DNA from: JAGWBJ01 sp964291465
Lineage (GTDB): Bacteria > Chloroflexota > Dehalococcoidia > Lucifugimonadales > JAGWBF01
DNA: 64,000 bases
Reading direction: 5' to 3'
Assembly: GCA_964291465.2 (NCBI GenBank)
Contig: OZ219936.1
Location: forward strand, 124,001 to 188,000
In this document: piece by piece, positions 23,623 through 33,167 of the stretch
Numbering within the stretch: position 1 is the stretch's first letter
Layout: each line of letters starts with the position of its first letter
Translations under genes and position numbers: made by a program
The notes under the pieces: generated by a model
Databases searched by the model: none
Told to the model about the DNA's origin: nothing
Seen by the model: the letters and a program-made list of their open reading frames with translations, nothing else

Positions 23623-24546
23623 CTACGGGTCGTAGGCGAACCCCAGGGGGTCCTCCATGGCCTTGATATTCTCCAGGGCGGTCCTGGCGGCGTCCTCCAG
23701 GACCGGGTCTTCCCGTTTGACGCACCGGACGAGGGCCTTCTTGGCCAGGCTGCCGCCGATCTCCCCCAGAGCGCCTACGGCCGCCAGCTGTACCTGGCTA
23801 TCGTCGTCGTGGAGGAGGGCGATGAGGTGGGGCGCCACCTCCTCGTCGTCCATCTCCCCGCAGGCGTTGGCCGCCTCGTACCTGACCGGCGGATTGGGAT
23901 TCTGGAGCTCACGGACCAGGAGGTCCAGCCAGGCGGGCTCGCCGGTCTTGCCCATGGCGTAGATGGAGCTGCACTTCAGCTTGAGGTCGTCGCTGTCGTA
24001 GGCCCAGCGGATGTACCCGTTCACGTCCTCCACCCGGAAGGGGGCCACGGACTCCAACGCCCGCCGGCGCACCTCCAGCCACTCTTCGACGTTGGTCAGG
24101 GCCTCCAGGAGAGCGGACCTGACGGCGTCCGAGTCCTTCTGCAGGAGCTTTCCCTCCTGGGCCAAGGCCGCGAACCGGCCCAGGGCCACTGCCGCCGCCG
24201 CCCGGACCTCTCCGGACCTGTCCGAGTGAAGGAGGGCCACGAGGGTCCCGATGAGGGAGCGGTCCTCGTACTCCCACAACCCGGAGATGGACTGCTCCCT
24301 GACCCCCCGGTCCGAGTCCTTGAGCCCCACCTTGAATATGGCGCTGAACTCGAGCTCCGCGTTGTCCTCGGCCATCTCGACCAGACCCGATATGACCTCG
24401 CCCTTCCGGGCAGGGGAGAGCCTGGCCCAGGTCCGGGCAAACCGGCCCAGGTCCGCTGGCGACAGGTCCGACAGGTCGGTAAGGGTCGGATAGCTCAGGG
24501 CCGCGCTCTGGTCGGCTATGTGCTCCAGGCAGGTATCCAGGGACAA
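23623..24546 (-). CDS. HEAT-repeat protein
   Basis: 307 residues made of about eight helical HEAT-like repeats of 30-35 residues. Examples: VRAAAAVALGRFAALAQEGK, VRYEAANACGEMDDEEVAPH and VQLAAVGALGEIGGSLAKKA, each with the DDDS or PxxR/E hinge. HEAT scaffolds bind proteins or regulate phycobilin-like lyases; no partner is indicated. Located between the PPOX gene and tldE on the same strand with a gap of 86 bases to tldE. Cytoplasmic, no signal peptide. Confidence 0.85.
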   Translation of the reverse strand: MSLDTCLEHIADQSAALSYPTLTDLSDLSPADLGRFARTWARLSPARKGEVISGLVEMAEDNAELEFSAIFKVGLKDSDRGVREQSISGLWEYEDRSLIGTLVALLHSDRSGEVRAAAAVALGRFAALAQEGKLLQKDSDAVRSALLEALTNVEEWLEVRRRALESVAPFRVEDVNGYIRWAYDSDDLKLKCSSIYAMGKTGEPAWLDLLVRELQNPNPPVRYEAANACGEMDDEEVAPHLIALLHDDDSQVQLAAVGALGEIGGSLAKKALVRCVKREDPVLEDAARTALENIKAMEDPLGFAYDP

Positions 24547-24632
24547 GACACCACTCCTTGCGCGATGTTGCCCGTTATCTGGGGAGACGGGCCCCGCGGC
24601 CGCGGCTCCACCGCGTCCGCTTGCTTGCCCTG

Positions 24633-25976
24633 TTACTTGGACGACACCGATACGCTATCGGCGTACAGGGCGGGCACCCGGACGGCCCCCCCTACCCAAT
24701 GGGCCTCACTCTCGATCCCACGGATGTTTTCCAGGACCCGGTATACGTTGCCGGATATGACGGTGTTCTTCACCCGCCCGGTCACCCGGCCTCCCTCCAC
24801 CCTGTACCCCAGCAGCACGTTGGCGTTGAAGTCTCCCCCCAGGATGTTGCTCTGACCCGCCCCAAGGAGCCGCTCCACCACCAGACCGGTACCCATGTCC
24901 TGGAGCATCTCATCGTAGCTGACGTCGCCGCCGTCCACCACTATTACGCTGGACCCCGGGGACGGCAGGCTGCTGACGCCCCGGTGGGCGCTGGCCGTGC
25001 TCTCAACGCCAGCCTGGGCCGCGCTCTGCAGGTCGTAGAGGAAGCTGCCCACGGTCCCCCTGTCCACCAGGGACAGCTTCCGAGTCGGCATCCCCTCGTC
25101 GTCGCACATGCGGCTGCCCGGCGAGTAGGCCGTTTGCGGGTCGTCCCACAGGCTGAACCGCTCGTCCATCAACCGTTGGCCCTGCTTGCCCACCAGGGGA
25201 GACACGCCCTGGAGAACGGCCTTGCCGCTGAATCCCGCCATGAGAGGCGACAGCAACGCGCCGGCGAACCCCCTGGGGGTGAACACGACGGGAACGGCGC
25301 CCACCGGCGCCTCGACCACCGTCCGGGACAGGTCGAGCTGGGTCTCGATGGACTCTACAATCTCCGTGGTGTCCCGGATGGGGCTGCACCAGCTCCTCCC
25401 GTCGGACACCAGCAGCATGTCCTCGCCCTTTACGACGGTGCCGTGGAAGAACACGGAGAACACGCTCTTGGTGTAGCTGGCGGCGCCGCCGGAGGAGTTG
25501 AGCACCGTAATCGTGGTCACACCCTTGGCGACAACGCCGTCGCAGGTCAGGTCCGGGGTGTGGCGGGCCAGCCGGTCCACGGCGGCCTGCCCCATCTCGG
25601 CCATGTCCTCCACCGGGACGGAGGGCGTTTCATCGTCATAGACGTCCACCGGCGAGAAGTCGCGGCGGCCTGGGAACTCCAGCCGGGCTTCCGGCCCATA
25701 GGGGCCCATCTCCAGCGCCTTGTCCACCAGCTTGCCCGGGTCGCGGAAGTCCGACGTGGATGAGAACCCTATCCTGCCGTCCTTGACCAGGCGGAGGGCG
25801 ACCCCGGAGCTCTCGCGGCTCTCCACCAGCTTCAGCCGGTTGGCCTCGAACATCACCGGCTCATCCCTGCGGCTGACGTGGAAGACCTCGGCTGCCTGGG
25901 AGACCCCGCGGGCCCGTTCCAGGAGCGCCTCCAGGAATGGGTCGATGGCGGCGGACTCTCCGGCGCCCGCGGGCAT
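24633..25976 (-). CDS. tldE: TldE/PmbA family metalloprotease partner
   Basis: 447 residues. The TldE fold: FLEALLERARGVSQAAEVFH at the start, SGVALRLVKDGRIGFSSTS, VVFTPRGFAGALLSPLMAGFSGK, and a C-terminal SNILGGDFNANVLLGYRVEGG segment. TldE lacks the HExxxH zinc motif, as seen here; it acts with TldD to process peptides and modified natural products. ATG 25976 overlaps the tldD TGA by one base, so it is chosen over the ATG at 26000. The operon order is tldD then tldE. Confidence 0.9.
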   Translation of the reverse strand: MPAGAGESAAIDPFLEALLERARGVSQAAEVFHVSRRDEPVMFEANRLKLVESRESSGVALRLVKDGRIGFSSTSDFRDPGKLVDKALEMGPYGPEARLEFPGRRDFSPVDVYDDETPSVPVEDMAEMGQAAVDRLARHTPDLTCDGVVAKGVTTITVLNSSGGAASYTKSVFSVFFHGTVVKGEDMLLVSDGRSWCSPIRDTTEIVESIETQLDLSRTVVEAPVGAVPVVFTPRGFAGALLSPLMAGFSGKAVLQGVSPLVGKQGQRLMDERFSLWDDPQTAYSPGSRMCDDEGMPTRKLSLVDRGTVGSFLYDLQSAAQAGVESTASAHRGVSSLPSPGSSVIVVDGGDVSYDEMLQDMGTGLVVERLLGAGQSNILGGDFNANVLLGYRVEGGRVTGRVKNTVISGNVYRVLENIRGIESEAHWVGGAVRVPALYADSVSVSSK

Positions 25977-27352
25977 CAGGCCGTCCCCCCGATGAGGCAT
26001 TTCTGTATCCGTATGTGGGGGCTGCCGTTGGAGACGGGAAGGGGCGACTGGCCGCCCTTGCCGCAGCCGCCTCCCTGGTTCATGTCCAGGTCGTCGCCGA
26101 TGGAGTCCAGGTTCTCCAGGGTCGTGAACAGGTTCCCGGAGAGGAGGACGGGGCGCATGAGCTCCTCCACCTTGCCGTTGCGGATGGCGAAGGACTCACC
26201 CGCCGAGAAGGTGAACTGCTCCATGGTCGTCATGCCGCCGTACCAGTTCCGGACGTACAGCCCGTCCTTGATGTCCGAGATCATGTCCTGGAAGGTGGTG
26301 TCTCCGGGCTCGATGTAGGTGTTGGTCATGCGCACTATGGGCGGGAACTGGGAGCTGATGGCCCGGGCGTTGCCCGTAGGGGTCTCGCCCATGGCGGCGG
26401 CGGTCTCCCTGGAGTGGAGGCGGCCCACGAGATGACCCTCCCTGAGCAGGTAGGTCTTGGTGGAGGGGACGCCCTCGGAGTCGTACTTGTAGCTGCCCCG
26501 GAGGCCGGGGACGGCCGCTCCGTCGACCACGTTGATATGGGGGCCTCCGAAACGGCGGCCCATCACCATTATGTCCCGTAGCTGCGGGTTTTCGTAGACG
26601 TGGTCCGCCTCGGAAAGGTGCCCAAAGGCCTCGTGGATGAACACGCCCGCCAGCACCGGGTCCAGCACCACGGTGTACTCGCCGCCCTTGACCTGGGGGG
26701 CCTTCACCAGGTCCACCGCACGGCGGGCCATGGTCTCCGCGTCCTCGTGAAGCGTCTCGACGAAGGAGTAGTCGCCGTTGGAGCCAAGGCTGAGGCTGGA
26801 CTGCTGGACCTCACCGCCGTCCCGGACAGCCGCGCTCAGGTTCATGCTGACGTCGACCTGGCCCTGCTCGACGTAGGCGCCCTCGGAGGTGGCGAAGATG
26901 CGGGTCCGGCGGCCGTCCCCGTACCGTATGGACGACGTGGTCACGCCGGGCACCCCCCAGATGGTCTCGACGTACTGGTCGAGGATGGACTTCTTGTCGC
27001 GAATCGGTATGGCCAGGGGGTCCTTCACCACCACCGGCGGGACCGAGTCCACGACCGGCTCGACGGGAGAGAGGGAGATCTCCTTCTCCCCCACCAGGCG
27101 GGCGTTGCGGACCGCCGCGGCGACCTTCTCCCGGAGCCCTTCCAGGTCGTTGAATGAAGCGAAGCCCCACCCGCCGGAGAGGGCCCGGACGCACCCGCCG
27201 ACCCCGGTGGAGTGCCCTATCTCCTCCAGCTCCCTACCCCGGTAGCGGATGTGGGAGCCCTCCACCTCTTCGACGCGTATCTCGATGTACCGGGCATCGT
27301 GCCCAGCCAGGGCGTCTTGAATCCTGTCTCGGATGTTGCCGTTATCGTCCAT
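25976..27352 (-). CDS. tldD: TldD zinc metalloprotease
   Basis: 458 residues. The metal-binding motif is HEAFGH at 240-245 (HExxxH) in a VFIHEAFGHLSEADHVYENP context, and the family's third Cys ligand is C430 in GGGCGKGGQ. The N-terminal half forms the half-barrel with tldE. TldD/E degrade unfolded or modified peptides (CcdA, microcin B17 precursor in E. coli); other substrates are possible. First gene of the pair; -10 element at 27438-27433. Start ATG 27352 gives an N-terminal MDDNGNIRDRIQDALAGHD; no signal peptide. Confidence 0.92.
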   Translation of the reverse strand: MDDNGNIRDRIQDALAGHDARYIEIRVEEVEGSHIRYRGRELEEIGHSTGVGGCVRALSGGWGFASFNDLEGLREKVAAAVRNARLVGEKEISLSPVEPVVDSVPPVVVKDPLAIPIRDKKSILDQYVETIWGVPGVTTSSIRYGDGRRTRIFATSEGAYVEQGQVDVSMNLSAAVRDGGEVQQSSLSLGSNGDYSFVETLHEDAETMARRAVDLVKAPQVKGGEYTVVLDPVLAGVFIHEAFGHLSEADHVYENPQLRDIMVMGRRFGGPHINVVDGAAVPGLRGSYKYDSEGVPSTKTYLLREGHLVGRLHSRETAAAMGETPTGNARAISSQFPPIVRMTNTYIEPGDTTFQDMISDIKDGLYVRNWYGGMTTMEQFTFSAGESFAIRNGKVEELMRPVLLSGNLFTTLENLDSIGDDLDMNQGGGCGKGGQSPLPVSNGSPHIRIQKCLIGGTA

Positions 27353-27432
27353 GCGCCTTCACTACTCTAGGGGGTATGTGCGAGCCAGCGGGCCAACGGA
27401 CCGTTCCGTACGTCCGGGGAAACAGTCCAGCC

Positions 27433-27438
27433 AGTATA
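27433..27438 (-). promoter_or_regulatory. Extended -10 element of the tldD-tldE operon
   Basis: Minus-strand TATACT (27438-27433) preceded by TGT, giving TGn-TATACT. The -35 region (CGGTCC at 17 bases) is weak. It is about 80 bases upstream of tldD. Confidence 0.5.
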
Positions 27439-27481
27439 ACACACCGGGCAGGCCGGGACCGTCGCCGCAAGAAACAGCCGG

Positions 27482-27524
27482 CCTCACTCCCGGCTCCGGC
27501 TCGGAGGCCTGAATGACGGTGAGG
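27482..27524 (-). repeat. REP-like palindromic repeat, copy 2
   Basis: On the minus strand this reads CCTCACCGTCATTCAGG...GAGTGAGG and aligns with 7321-7364 with about five changes and a one-base gap. It sits in the 287-base gap between the divergent tldD and TPP-enzyme genes, between their two -10 elements. The rest of that gap holds only these promoter elements. Confidence 0.75.
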
Positions 27525-27552
27525 AGCACCCGGAGGAAGCTGGGCCCGGGGA

Positions 27553-27561
27553 TGATATAAT
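27553..27561 (+). promoter_or_regulatory. Extended -10 element of the TPP-enzyme gene
   Basis: TGA followed by TATAAT (27556-27561). It is about 79 bases ahead of the start codon at 27640. No good -35 at 17 bases (GAGGAA). The REP-like unit lies just upstream. Confidence 0.55.
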
Positions 27562-27639
27562 CCCGACAGGCCGGGGCGGCGAGGGTGGCCGGTGACGGGC
27601 GGCCCCGGGCGAATCTCTAGAGGTTGGGGGCCACATGCC

Positions 27640-29382
27640 ATGCAGATGCGATCCATAACGGCCAATCCGTCCCAGGTAATCGTAGAACAGCTCGTGGCGT
27701 CGGGCGTGAAGTACGTGTTCTACAACTCGGGCTCCCGGGAGGCCCACTTCTTCGACGCCCTCCACGAGAACCCGTCCATCAACGGCATCCTGGCCCTCCA
27801 CGAGGGGAGCGTGACCGCCATGGCCGGGGGATACACCCAGGCCAAGCTGGACCCGGCGGTCATGGTGGTCCATCTTGGCGCCGGGCTCGCCCAGTGCCTG
27901 GGCCAGCTCATCAACGTGTGGACAGGCAGCCTCCCCGTTGTGGTCATCACCTTCGCCGGCGACACGGGGAGCTTCGCCGACGCCATCGGCCTCGACCTGA
28001 GCCACAACTTCGGACCGACGTCCATCTCCACGCCGTTCACGAAGGCAAGCTGGACCGTCATCGAGCCCGAGGGCCTGCCCCAGGCCATCGACCGCGCCAT
28101 CCGGGTGGCCACCACTCCCCCGGTGGGCCCGGTCCACATCGCCGTATACGACCGGCTGCTGGGCCCGGGCCAGGTGACCACCAACATCGTCGAGGGCGCC
28201 ATCCCGGACGTCCGGTCCGGCTATCCCGACGACAGCGACGTGGAGCAGATCGTCCAGGCGCTGAACGACGCCAAGCGCCCGGTGCTCCACGTGGGCGACG
28301 GCGTGTGGAAGGGCGGCGCCGAGGGACAGGCGGCGGCCCTTGCCGAGCACTTCGGCCTTCCCGTCGTGTCCGACATGCGGGACCTGCGCTCCGTCCCCAC
28401 GAAGCACCCCCTGCACGCGGGACGGGCCGTGCAGTCGCTGGGGACCCTGGACCCGGACCTGATCCTCTGCGTCGGCGTCCGCCACAGCGGAGACGGCCTG
28501 GCATCCGACTACGGGCCGTTCATGAAGGCCCGGAAGGTCATCGCAGTGGGCCCGGACATGGAGAACCTGAAGAACGTCCCGGGCCTGGACCTGGCCGTGA
28601 TGGCAGACGTGCGCCGGACCCTGGACAGAGTCCTGGACGCGGCCCGCAGCGGCGGGGAGCCGGAAGAGCTCGCCAACCGGCGGGCCCGCGCCAGGGAGGA
28701 AGCCGCCTCGCTCCGGGCCCAACGCAGGAGGGCCGCGGAGAGCATGGGCCCCGAGGCGTCCCGGATACGGGCGACGGTGCTGGGCGATACCCTGGACGAA
28801 GCCCTGGAGAGGAGAGGCGGCGGCATGGTGCTGATCGAGCAGTTCGCCGTGCCCCTCGACGTCCTCGGCGGCTCGGGAGACCCGGGGAACAACGTGTACG
28901 TCCGGCCCGCGGGGGGGTCCGAGGGGTACGGCGTCGGCGGGGCCATAGGCGTCAAGCTGGCGGCCCCCGACCGCCCGATAGTCGGGCTGGTCGGCGACGG
29001 CTCGGTCTACTATGCGGACTCGGGGATGTGGACCGCCGCCCACCACGACATCCCGCTGCTGTACGTCATACCCAACAACGAGGCCTACGGCATCGTGGCC
29101 GGGTATTTCGGCCAGGCCGGCGGGTACATGAAGCAGAGCGGCGACTACGGCGGCGTGGTGCTGGACAAGATAGACCCCGTCAAGATCGCCGAGGCCTTCG
29201 GCGTGGAGGGGATGCACGTCGAGGAAGAGGAGCGGCTGCAGAAGGCCATCGACCACGGCCTGGACGTGGTGGAGAGGGAGAAGCGCCCCTTCCTCCTCAA
29301 CGCGCGCCTGATCCGCGGCCTGCCCGAGGGCGGGCGGGCGGAGACGCCCTTCAGCTTCCGGGACTCCGTGCTGAACGCCTAG
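27640..29382 (+). CDS. Thiamine-diphosphate-dependent enzyme (acetolactate-synthase superfamily)
   Basis: 580 residues in three domains: N-terminal pyrimidine-binding (about 5-175, with catalytic Glu in LALHEGSVTAMAGGY), central (about 190-340) and C-terminal pyrophosphate-binding (about 370-560, motif GLVGDGSVYYADSGMWTA...NNEAYG). No FAD-binding-specific features are obvious. The family includes benzoylformate and phenylpyruvate decarboxylases, sulfoacetaldehyde acetyltransferase and others; the substrate cannot be chosen. ATG 27640 follows GAGGTTGGGGG. The hyuB pair starts 155 bases downstream from its own promoter. Confidence 0.88.
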   Translation: MQMRSITANPSQVIVEQLVASGVKYVFYNSGSREAHFFDALHENPSINGILALHEGSVTAMAGGYTQAKLDPAVMVVHLGAGLAQCLGQLINVWTGSLPVVVITFAGDTGSFADAIGLDLSHNFGPTSISTPFTKASWTVIEPEGLPQAIDRAIRVATTPPVGPVHIAVYDRLLGPGQVTTNIVEGAIPDVRSGYPDDSDVEQIVQALNDAKRPVLHVGDGVWKGGAEGQAAALAEHFGLPVVSDMRDLRSVPTKHPLHAGRAVQSLGTLDPDLILCVGVRHSGDGLASDYGPFMKARKVIAVGPDMENLKNVPGLDLAVMADVRRTLDRVLDAARSGGEPEELANRRARAREEAASLRAQRRRAAESMGPEASRIRATVLGDTLDEALERRGGGMVLIEQFAVPLDVLGGSGDPGNNVYVRPAGGSEGYGVGGAIGVKLAAPDRPIVGLVGDGSVYYADSGMWTAAHHDIPLLYVIPNNEAYGIVAGYFGQAGGYMKQSGDYGGVVLDKIDPVKIAEAFGVEGMHVEEEERLQKAIDHGLDVVEREKRPFLLNARLIRGLPEGGRAETPFSFRDSVLNA

Positions 29383-29435
29383 AAGATTTAGGAAACGGGG
29401 AGCCGGATGGAAGGCGGAGCGCCAAGCCGGAAATA

Positions 29436-29464
29436 TTGACAGTTACGGGGGACGGCAGTACGAT
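29436..29464 (+). promoter_or_regulatory. Promoter of the tandem hyuB pair
   Basis: TTGACA (29436-29441), 17-base spacer, TACGAT (29459-29464). The -35 is a perfect consensus. About 74 bases precede the first hyuB start (29538). It is among the strongest-looking promoters in the window. Confidence 0.75.
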
Positions 29465-29537
29465 TCGCTAGGTATCCGGCGAGTCCGACCCCCCGCATCT
29501 TTCGATGTGCCAGGAGACGGGGCGACAGGAGGCGGGA

Positions 29538-31277
29538 ATGCAGCAGACCACGGACCCCATCAGCCGCGAGGTCATCAAGAACGCCCTGCTGAGCGCCGCC
29601 GACACCATGGCCCTGACGGTGGTCCGCACCGCCCGCTCGGCAGTGATCAAGCACGCGATGGACTTCTCCACCGCCCTCTTCACCGCCGACGGCCAGCAGG
29701 TGGCCCAGGGCCTGACCATTCCCGTCCACCTGGGTGCGATGGCCCCGGCGCTGCACGGGGTCATGAACGCCTTCGGCGACGACGTGCAGCCCGGGGACGT
29801 GTTCGCCAACAACGACCCCTACGAGGGCGGCAGCCACCTCCCCGACATCTTCCTGTTCAAGCCCATCTTCTCCAGGGACACGTTGGTGGGCTGGAGCTGC
29901 TGCATCGGGCACCAGACGGACATCGGCGGCAGGGTTCCCGCGGGCAACGCCACCGACAGCACCGAGATATACCAGGAGGGGATCCAGATCCCGCCCATCA
30001 AGCTCATCGAGGGGGGCGTCCTGAACCGGGCCGTGTGGCGGATCCTGGAGAAGAACGTGCGGGTGTCCGACAAGGTGATGGGGGACATCCAGGCGCTGCT
30101 TGCCGCCACCCGCTTCGGCGAACGGGACCTGCTGAAGCTGGTGGACGACTACGGCGTGGAGGAGATGAAGCTCTACATGGCGGACATCCTGGACACGACG
30201 GAGCGTCTCGCCAGGGCGGACATCGACAAGCTGCCCAATGGAGAGTGGGAGTTCACCGACTACCTGGACAACGACGGCCTGGACCTGCGGCCCATCGCCA
30301 TACACGCCCGCCTGAAGATAGAGGGAGACCAGGTGTTCGTCGACTTCGACGGCACCTCTCCCCAGGCCAGAGGGTCCATCAACCCCAACTTCGCCTTCAC
30401 CAAGTCCATGGTGTACGCGGCAGTCAAGTGCGTGATCGACAACGACATAGAGTCCAACAGCGGCTTCTTCAGGGCCTTCCACATAGCGGCCCCCGAGGGC
30501 TGCTTCGTGAACCCGCAGCACCCCGCGCCGGTGGCCGCCCGGGGCATGTCGGGCCTGCGGGTGTCCCAGGTCATCTTCGGCGCCCTGGCCCAGGCGATGC
30601 CCGAGAAGGTGCCCGGCGTGTGGGGCGGCGGCGAGGTGGGCCTCAGCTTCGGCGGCTACGACCAGGACCGGAGGGGCTGGGTCTACCTGGAGTTCAACAA
30701 CGACGGGCCAAGGGGAGGCGGGCCCTTCCAGGACGGGCCAGACGGCCTGCCCAGCCCCGTGTCCAACACGGCCAACACGCCGATAGAGAGCGTGGAGGCC
30801 GACCACCCCCTCATGGTGGAGCGGTTCGAGCTCGTCCCGGACTCGGGCGGCCCCGGCAAGTTCAGAGGGGGTCTGGCCTACACACGGAAGTTCCGCGTCC
30901 TGGCCGACGAGGCCACCTTCCACCTGCGCTCCGACCGGCACGACTTCCCCACCTGGGGGGTGGAGGGGGGCAAGCCGGGCACCCCCATCGAGAACTACAT
31001 CAACCCGGACACGAACCCGGACCAGGTGGCGCCCAAGCTCCTGACGACCATGAAGAAGGACGACGTGTACCACCTCATCCAGGCCGGCGCGGGCGGATAC
31101 GGGGACCCGCTGGAACGGGACCTGGACTCCATCCTGGACGACCTGCAGCAGGAGAAGCTGACCGTCGACCACGTGCGTCGGGAGTACGGCGTGGTGGTCG
31201 ACCCCGATACCCTGCAGATCGACCTGAGAGCCACCGAGGAGCTGCGGGCGTCCATGAGGGCGGGCCGCACCGGGTAG
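29538..31277 (+). CDS. hyuB: Hydantoinase B/oxoprolinase family protein (HyuB), copy 3
   Basis: 579 residues. Seen: DPISREVIKNALLSAADTMAL, KHAMDFSTALFTADGQQV, FANNDPYEGGSHLPDIFLF, CCIGHQTDIGG, FVDFDGTSPQARG, GSGFFRAF-like segment (NSGFFRAFHIAAPEGCF) and the C-terminal AGAGGYGDPLERD. Two Cys in WSCCIGHQ stand next to the metal-site segment. It is followed 43 bases later by a close paralogue, and neither has an adjacent HyuA. Start ATG follows ACAGGAGGCGGGA. A partner HyuA may be encoded elsewhere or the protein may act without it. Confidence 0.92.
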   Translation: MQQTTDPISREVIKNALLSAADTMALTVVRTARSAVIKHAMDFSTALFTADGQQVAQGLTIPVHLGAMAPALHGVMNAFGDDVQPGDVFANNDPYEGGSHLPDIFLFKPIFSRDTLVGWSCCIGHQTDIGGRVPAGNATDSTEIYQEGIQIPPIKLIEGGVLNRAVWRILEKNVRVSDKVMGDIQALLAATRFGERDLLKLVDDYGVEEMKLYMADILDTTERLARADIDKLPNGEWEFTDYLDNDGLDLRPIAIHARLKIEGDQVFVDFDGTSPQARGSINPNFAFTKSMVYAAVKCVIDNDIESNSGFFRAFHIAAPEGCFVNPQHPAPVAARGMSGLRVSQVIFGALAQAMPEKVPGVWGGGEVGLSFGGYDQDRRGWVYLEFNNDGPRGGGPFQDGPDGLPSPVSNTANTPIESVEADHPLMVERFELVPDSGGPGKFRGGLAYTRKFRVLADEATFHLRSDRHDFPTWGVEGGKPGTPIENYINPDTNPDQVAPKLLTTMKKDDVYHLIQAGAGGYGDPLERDLDSILDDLQQEKLTVDHVRREYGVVVDPDTLQIDLRATEELRASMRAGRTG

Positions 31278-31320
31278 CCCCCGAGCCCCGATACGGGGCC
31301 GCGGCCAGGAGAGCTACGAG

Positions 31321-33084
31321 ATGCAACAGGCCACCGATCCCGTCACCCGCGAGATCATCAAGAACGCCCTGATGAGCAGCGCCGACACCATGGCTCTGAC
31401 GGTGGTCCGCACGGCTCGCTCCGCCGTCATCAAGCACTCCATGGACTTCTCCACGGCCCTCTTCTCCGCCGACGGGCAGCAGGTGGCCCAGGGCCTGACC
31501 CTCCCCTCCCACCTGGGCTCCATGGCCCCGGCCCTGGAGGGCATCATGAACGCCTTCGGCGACGACGTCCAGCCAGGGGACATCTTCGCCAACAACGACC
31601 CCTACGAGGGCGGGAGCCACCTCCCGGACATATTCCTCTTCAAGCCCATCTTCGCCTACGACACCCTGGTGGGCTGGAGCTGCTGCATAGGGCACCAGAC
31701 GGACATAGGCGGCCGCATTCCAGGCGGCAACGCCTGCGACAACACGGAGATATACCAGGAGGGGCTGCTGCTGCCTCCCCTGAAGCTGTACGACAGGGGC
31801 GTACTGAACCAGGCCGTCTGGCGCATCCTGGGAAAGAACGTCAGGGTGCCCGAAAAGGTGCTCGGGGACGTTCAGGCCCTCCTGGCGGCGGTCAGGTTCG
31901 GCGAGCGGGACCTCCTCCGCCTGGTCGACGACTACGGCGTCGAGGAGATGAAGAGCTACATGGCCGACATCCTCGACACCACGGAGCGCATGACGAGGGC
32001 CGAGATACAGGGCCTGCCCGACGGCGAGTGGGAGTTCACCGACTACATCGACAACGACGGCATCGACGAACAGCCCATCGCCATCCACGCCAAGGTGAAG
32101 ATCGCGGGCGATACCGTGTACGTGGACTTCGACGGCACGTCGCCCCAGGCGAGGGGCTCCATCAACCCCAACTTCGCGTACACCAAGTCCCAGGTGTACG
32201 CGGTCATGAAGCACCTCATCGACGAGTCCATCCAGTCCAACAGCGGCTTCTTCAGGGCCTTCGAGATCACCGCTCCCGAGGGCTGCTTCGTCAACCCGCA
32301 GCACCCCGCGCCCGTGGCCGCCCGGGGCCTCTCAGGGTTCCGCATCACGGCGACCCTCTTCGGCGCCATGGCCCAGGCCCTGCCGGGCAGGGTGCCGGGA
32401 GCCTTCGGCGGCGGCGAGGTGGGCCTCACCTTCGGCGGCTACGACCGCAACCGCAAGGCCTGGGTCTACCTGGAGTTCAACAACGACGGGCCCAGGGGAG
32501 GCGGACCCTATTTCGACGGCGCCGACGGCCTGGCGGCCCCCGGGCGGAACACCGCCAACACCCCCATCGAGAGCATCGAGGCCGACCAGCCCCTGATGGT
32601 CGAGCGGTTCGCCCTTGTCCCGGACACCGGCGGCCCCGGCAAGTACCGGGGCGGCCTGGCCATAACGCGGGAGTTCAGGGTCCTGGCCGACGAGGCCACC
32701 TTCCAGCTACGCTCCGACCGCCACGACTTCCCACCCTGGGGCGTGGAAGGGGGCAAGCACGGCACGCCGACCCGGAGCTACATCTATAAGGAAAGCGAAG
32801 GGCCGGACACCGACTCGCGAGAGATCCCCAGCAAGCACCTGACGACGTTGAAGAGCGGCGACCTATACCGGCTCATCCAGTCCAGCGCCGGGGGGTATGG
32901 CGACCCCCTGGACCGGGACGTGGACTCGGTGCTGGACGACGTGGAGCAGGAGAAGATGACCCAGGGCCACGCCCGCGCCGAGTACGGCGTCGTCATCGAC
33001 CCCGATACCCTGGCGCTGGACCCCAGGGCCACGGCGGAGCTCCGGGATAGTATGCGCCAAGCGCGAAACGAGAAACAGGGATAG
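31321..33084 (+). CDS. hyuB: Hydantoinase B/oxoprolinase family protein (HyuB), copy 4
   Basis: 587 residues and clearly paralogous to copy 3: same order of motifs, e.g. DPVTREIIKNALMSSADTMAL, FANNDPYEGGSHLPDIFLF, CCIGHQTDIGGRIPG, FVDFDGTSPQARG, and SAGGYGDPLDRDVDSVLDD at the end. It differs mainly in the middle and in the KYRGGLAITREF segment. Tandem duplication followed by divergence is the simplest reading. Start follows CCAGGAGAGCTACGAG. Whether the two form a heteromer or have split specificity is unknown. Confidence 0.92.
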   Translation: MQQATDPVTREIIKNALMSSADTMALTVVRTARSAVIKHSMDFSTALFSADGQQVAQGLTLPSHLGSMAPALEGIMNAFGDDVQPGDIFANNDPYEGGSHLPDIFLFKPIFAYDTLVGWSCCIGHQTDIGGRIPGGNACDNTEIYQEGLLLPPLKLYDRGVLNQAVWRILGKNVRVPEKVLGDVQALLAAVRFGERDLLRLVDDYGVEEMKSYMADILDTTERMTRAEIQGLPDGEWEFTDYIDNDGIDEQPIAIHAKVKIAGDTVYVDFDGTSPQARGSINPNFAYTKSQVYAVMKHLIDESIQSNSGFFRAFEITAPEGCFVNPQHPAPVAARGLSGFRITATLFGAMAQALPGRVPGAFGGGEVGLTFGGYDRNRKAWVYLEFNNDGPRGGGPYFDGADGLAAPGRNTANTPIESIEADQPLMVERFALVPDTGGPGKYRGGLAITREFRVLADEATFQLRSDRHDFPPWGVEGGKHGTPTRSYIYKESEGPDTDSREIPSKHLTTLKSGDLYRLIQSSAGGYGDPLDRDVDSVLDDVEQEKMTQGHARAEYGVVIDPDTLALDPRATAELRDSMRQARNEKQG

Positions 33085-33167
33085 GCCCTCGTCCGTGGAA
33101 CGGTCTCTCCATCAAAAGGTGACGAGCAAGAGGTGACGGGCGGGCGGCGCGTTCCGGGAGGCGAGTG

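Noticed and set aside
27592..27639. Upstream start for the TPP enzyme
   Set aside because: The extension precedes the GAGGTTGGGGG ribosome-like site and adds a sequence not found at the N-terminus of this family.
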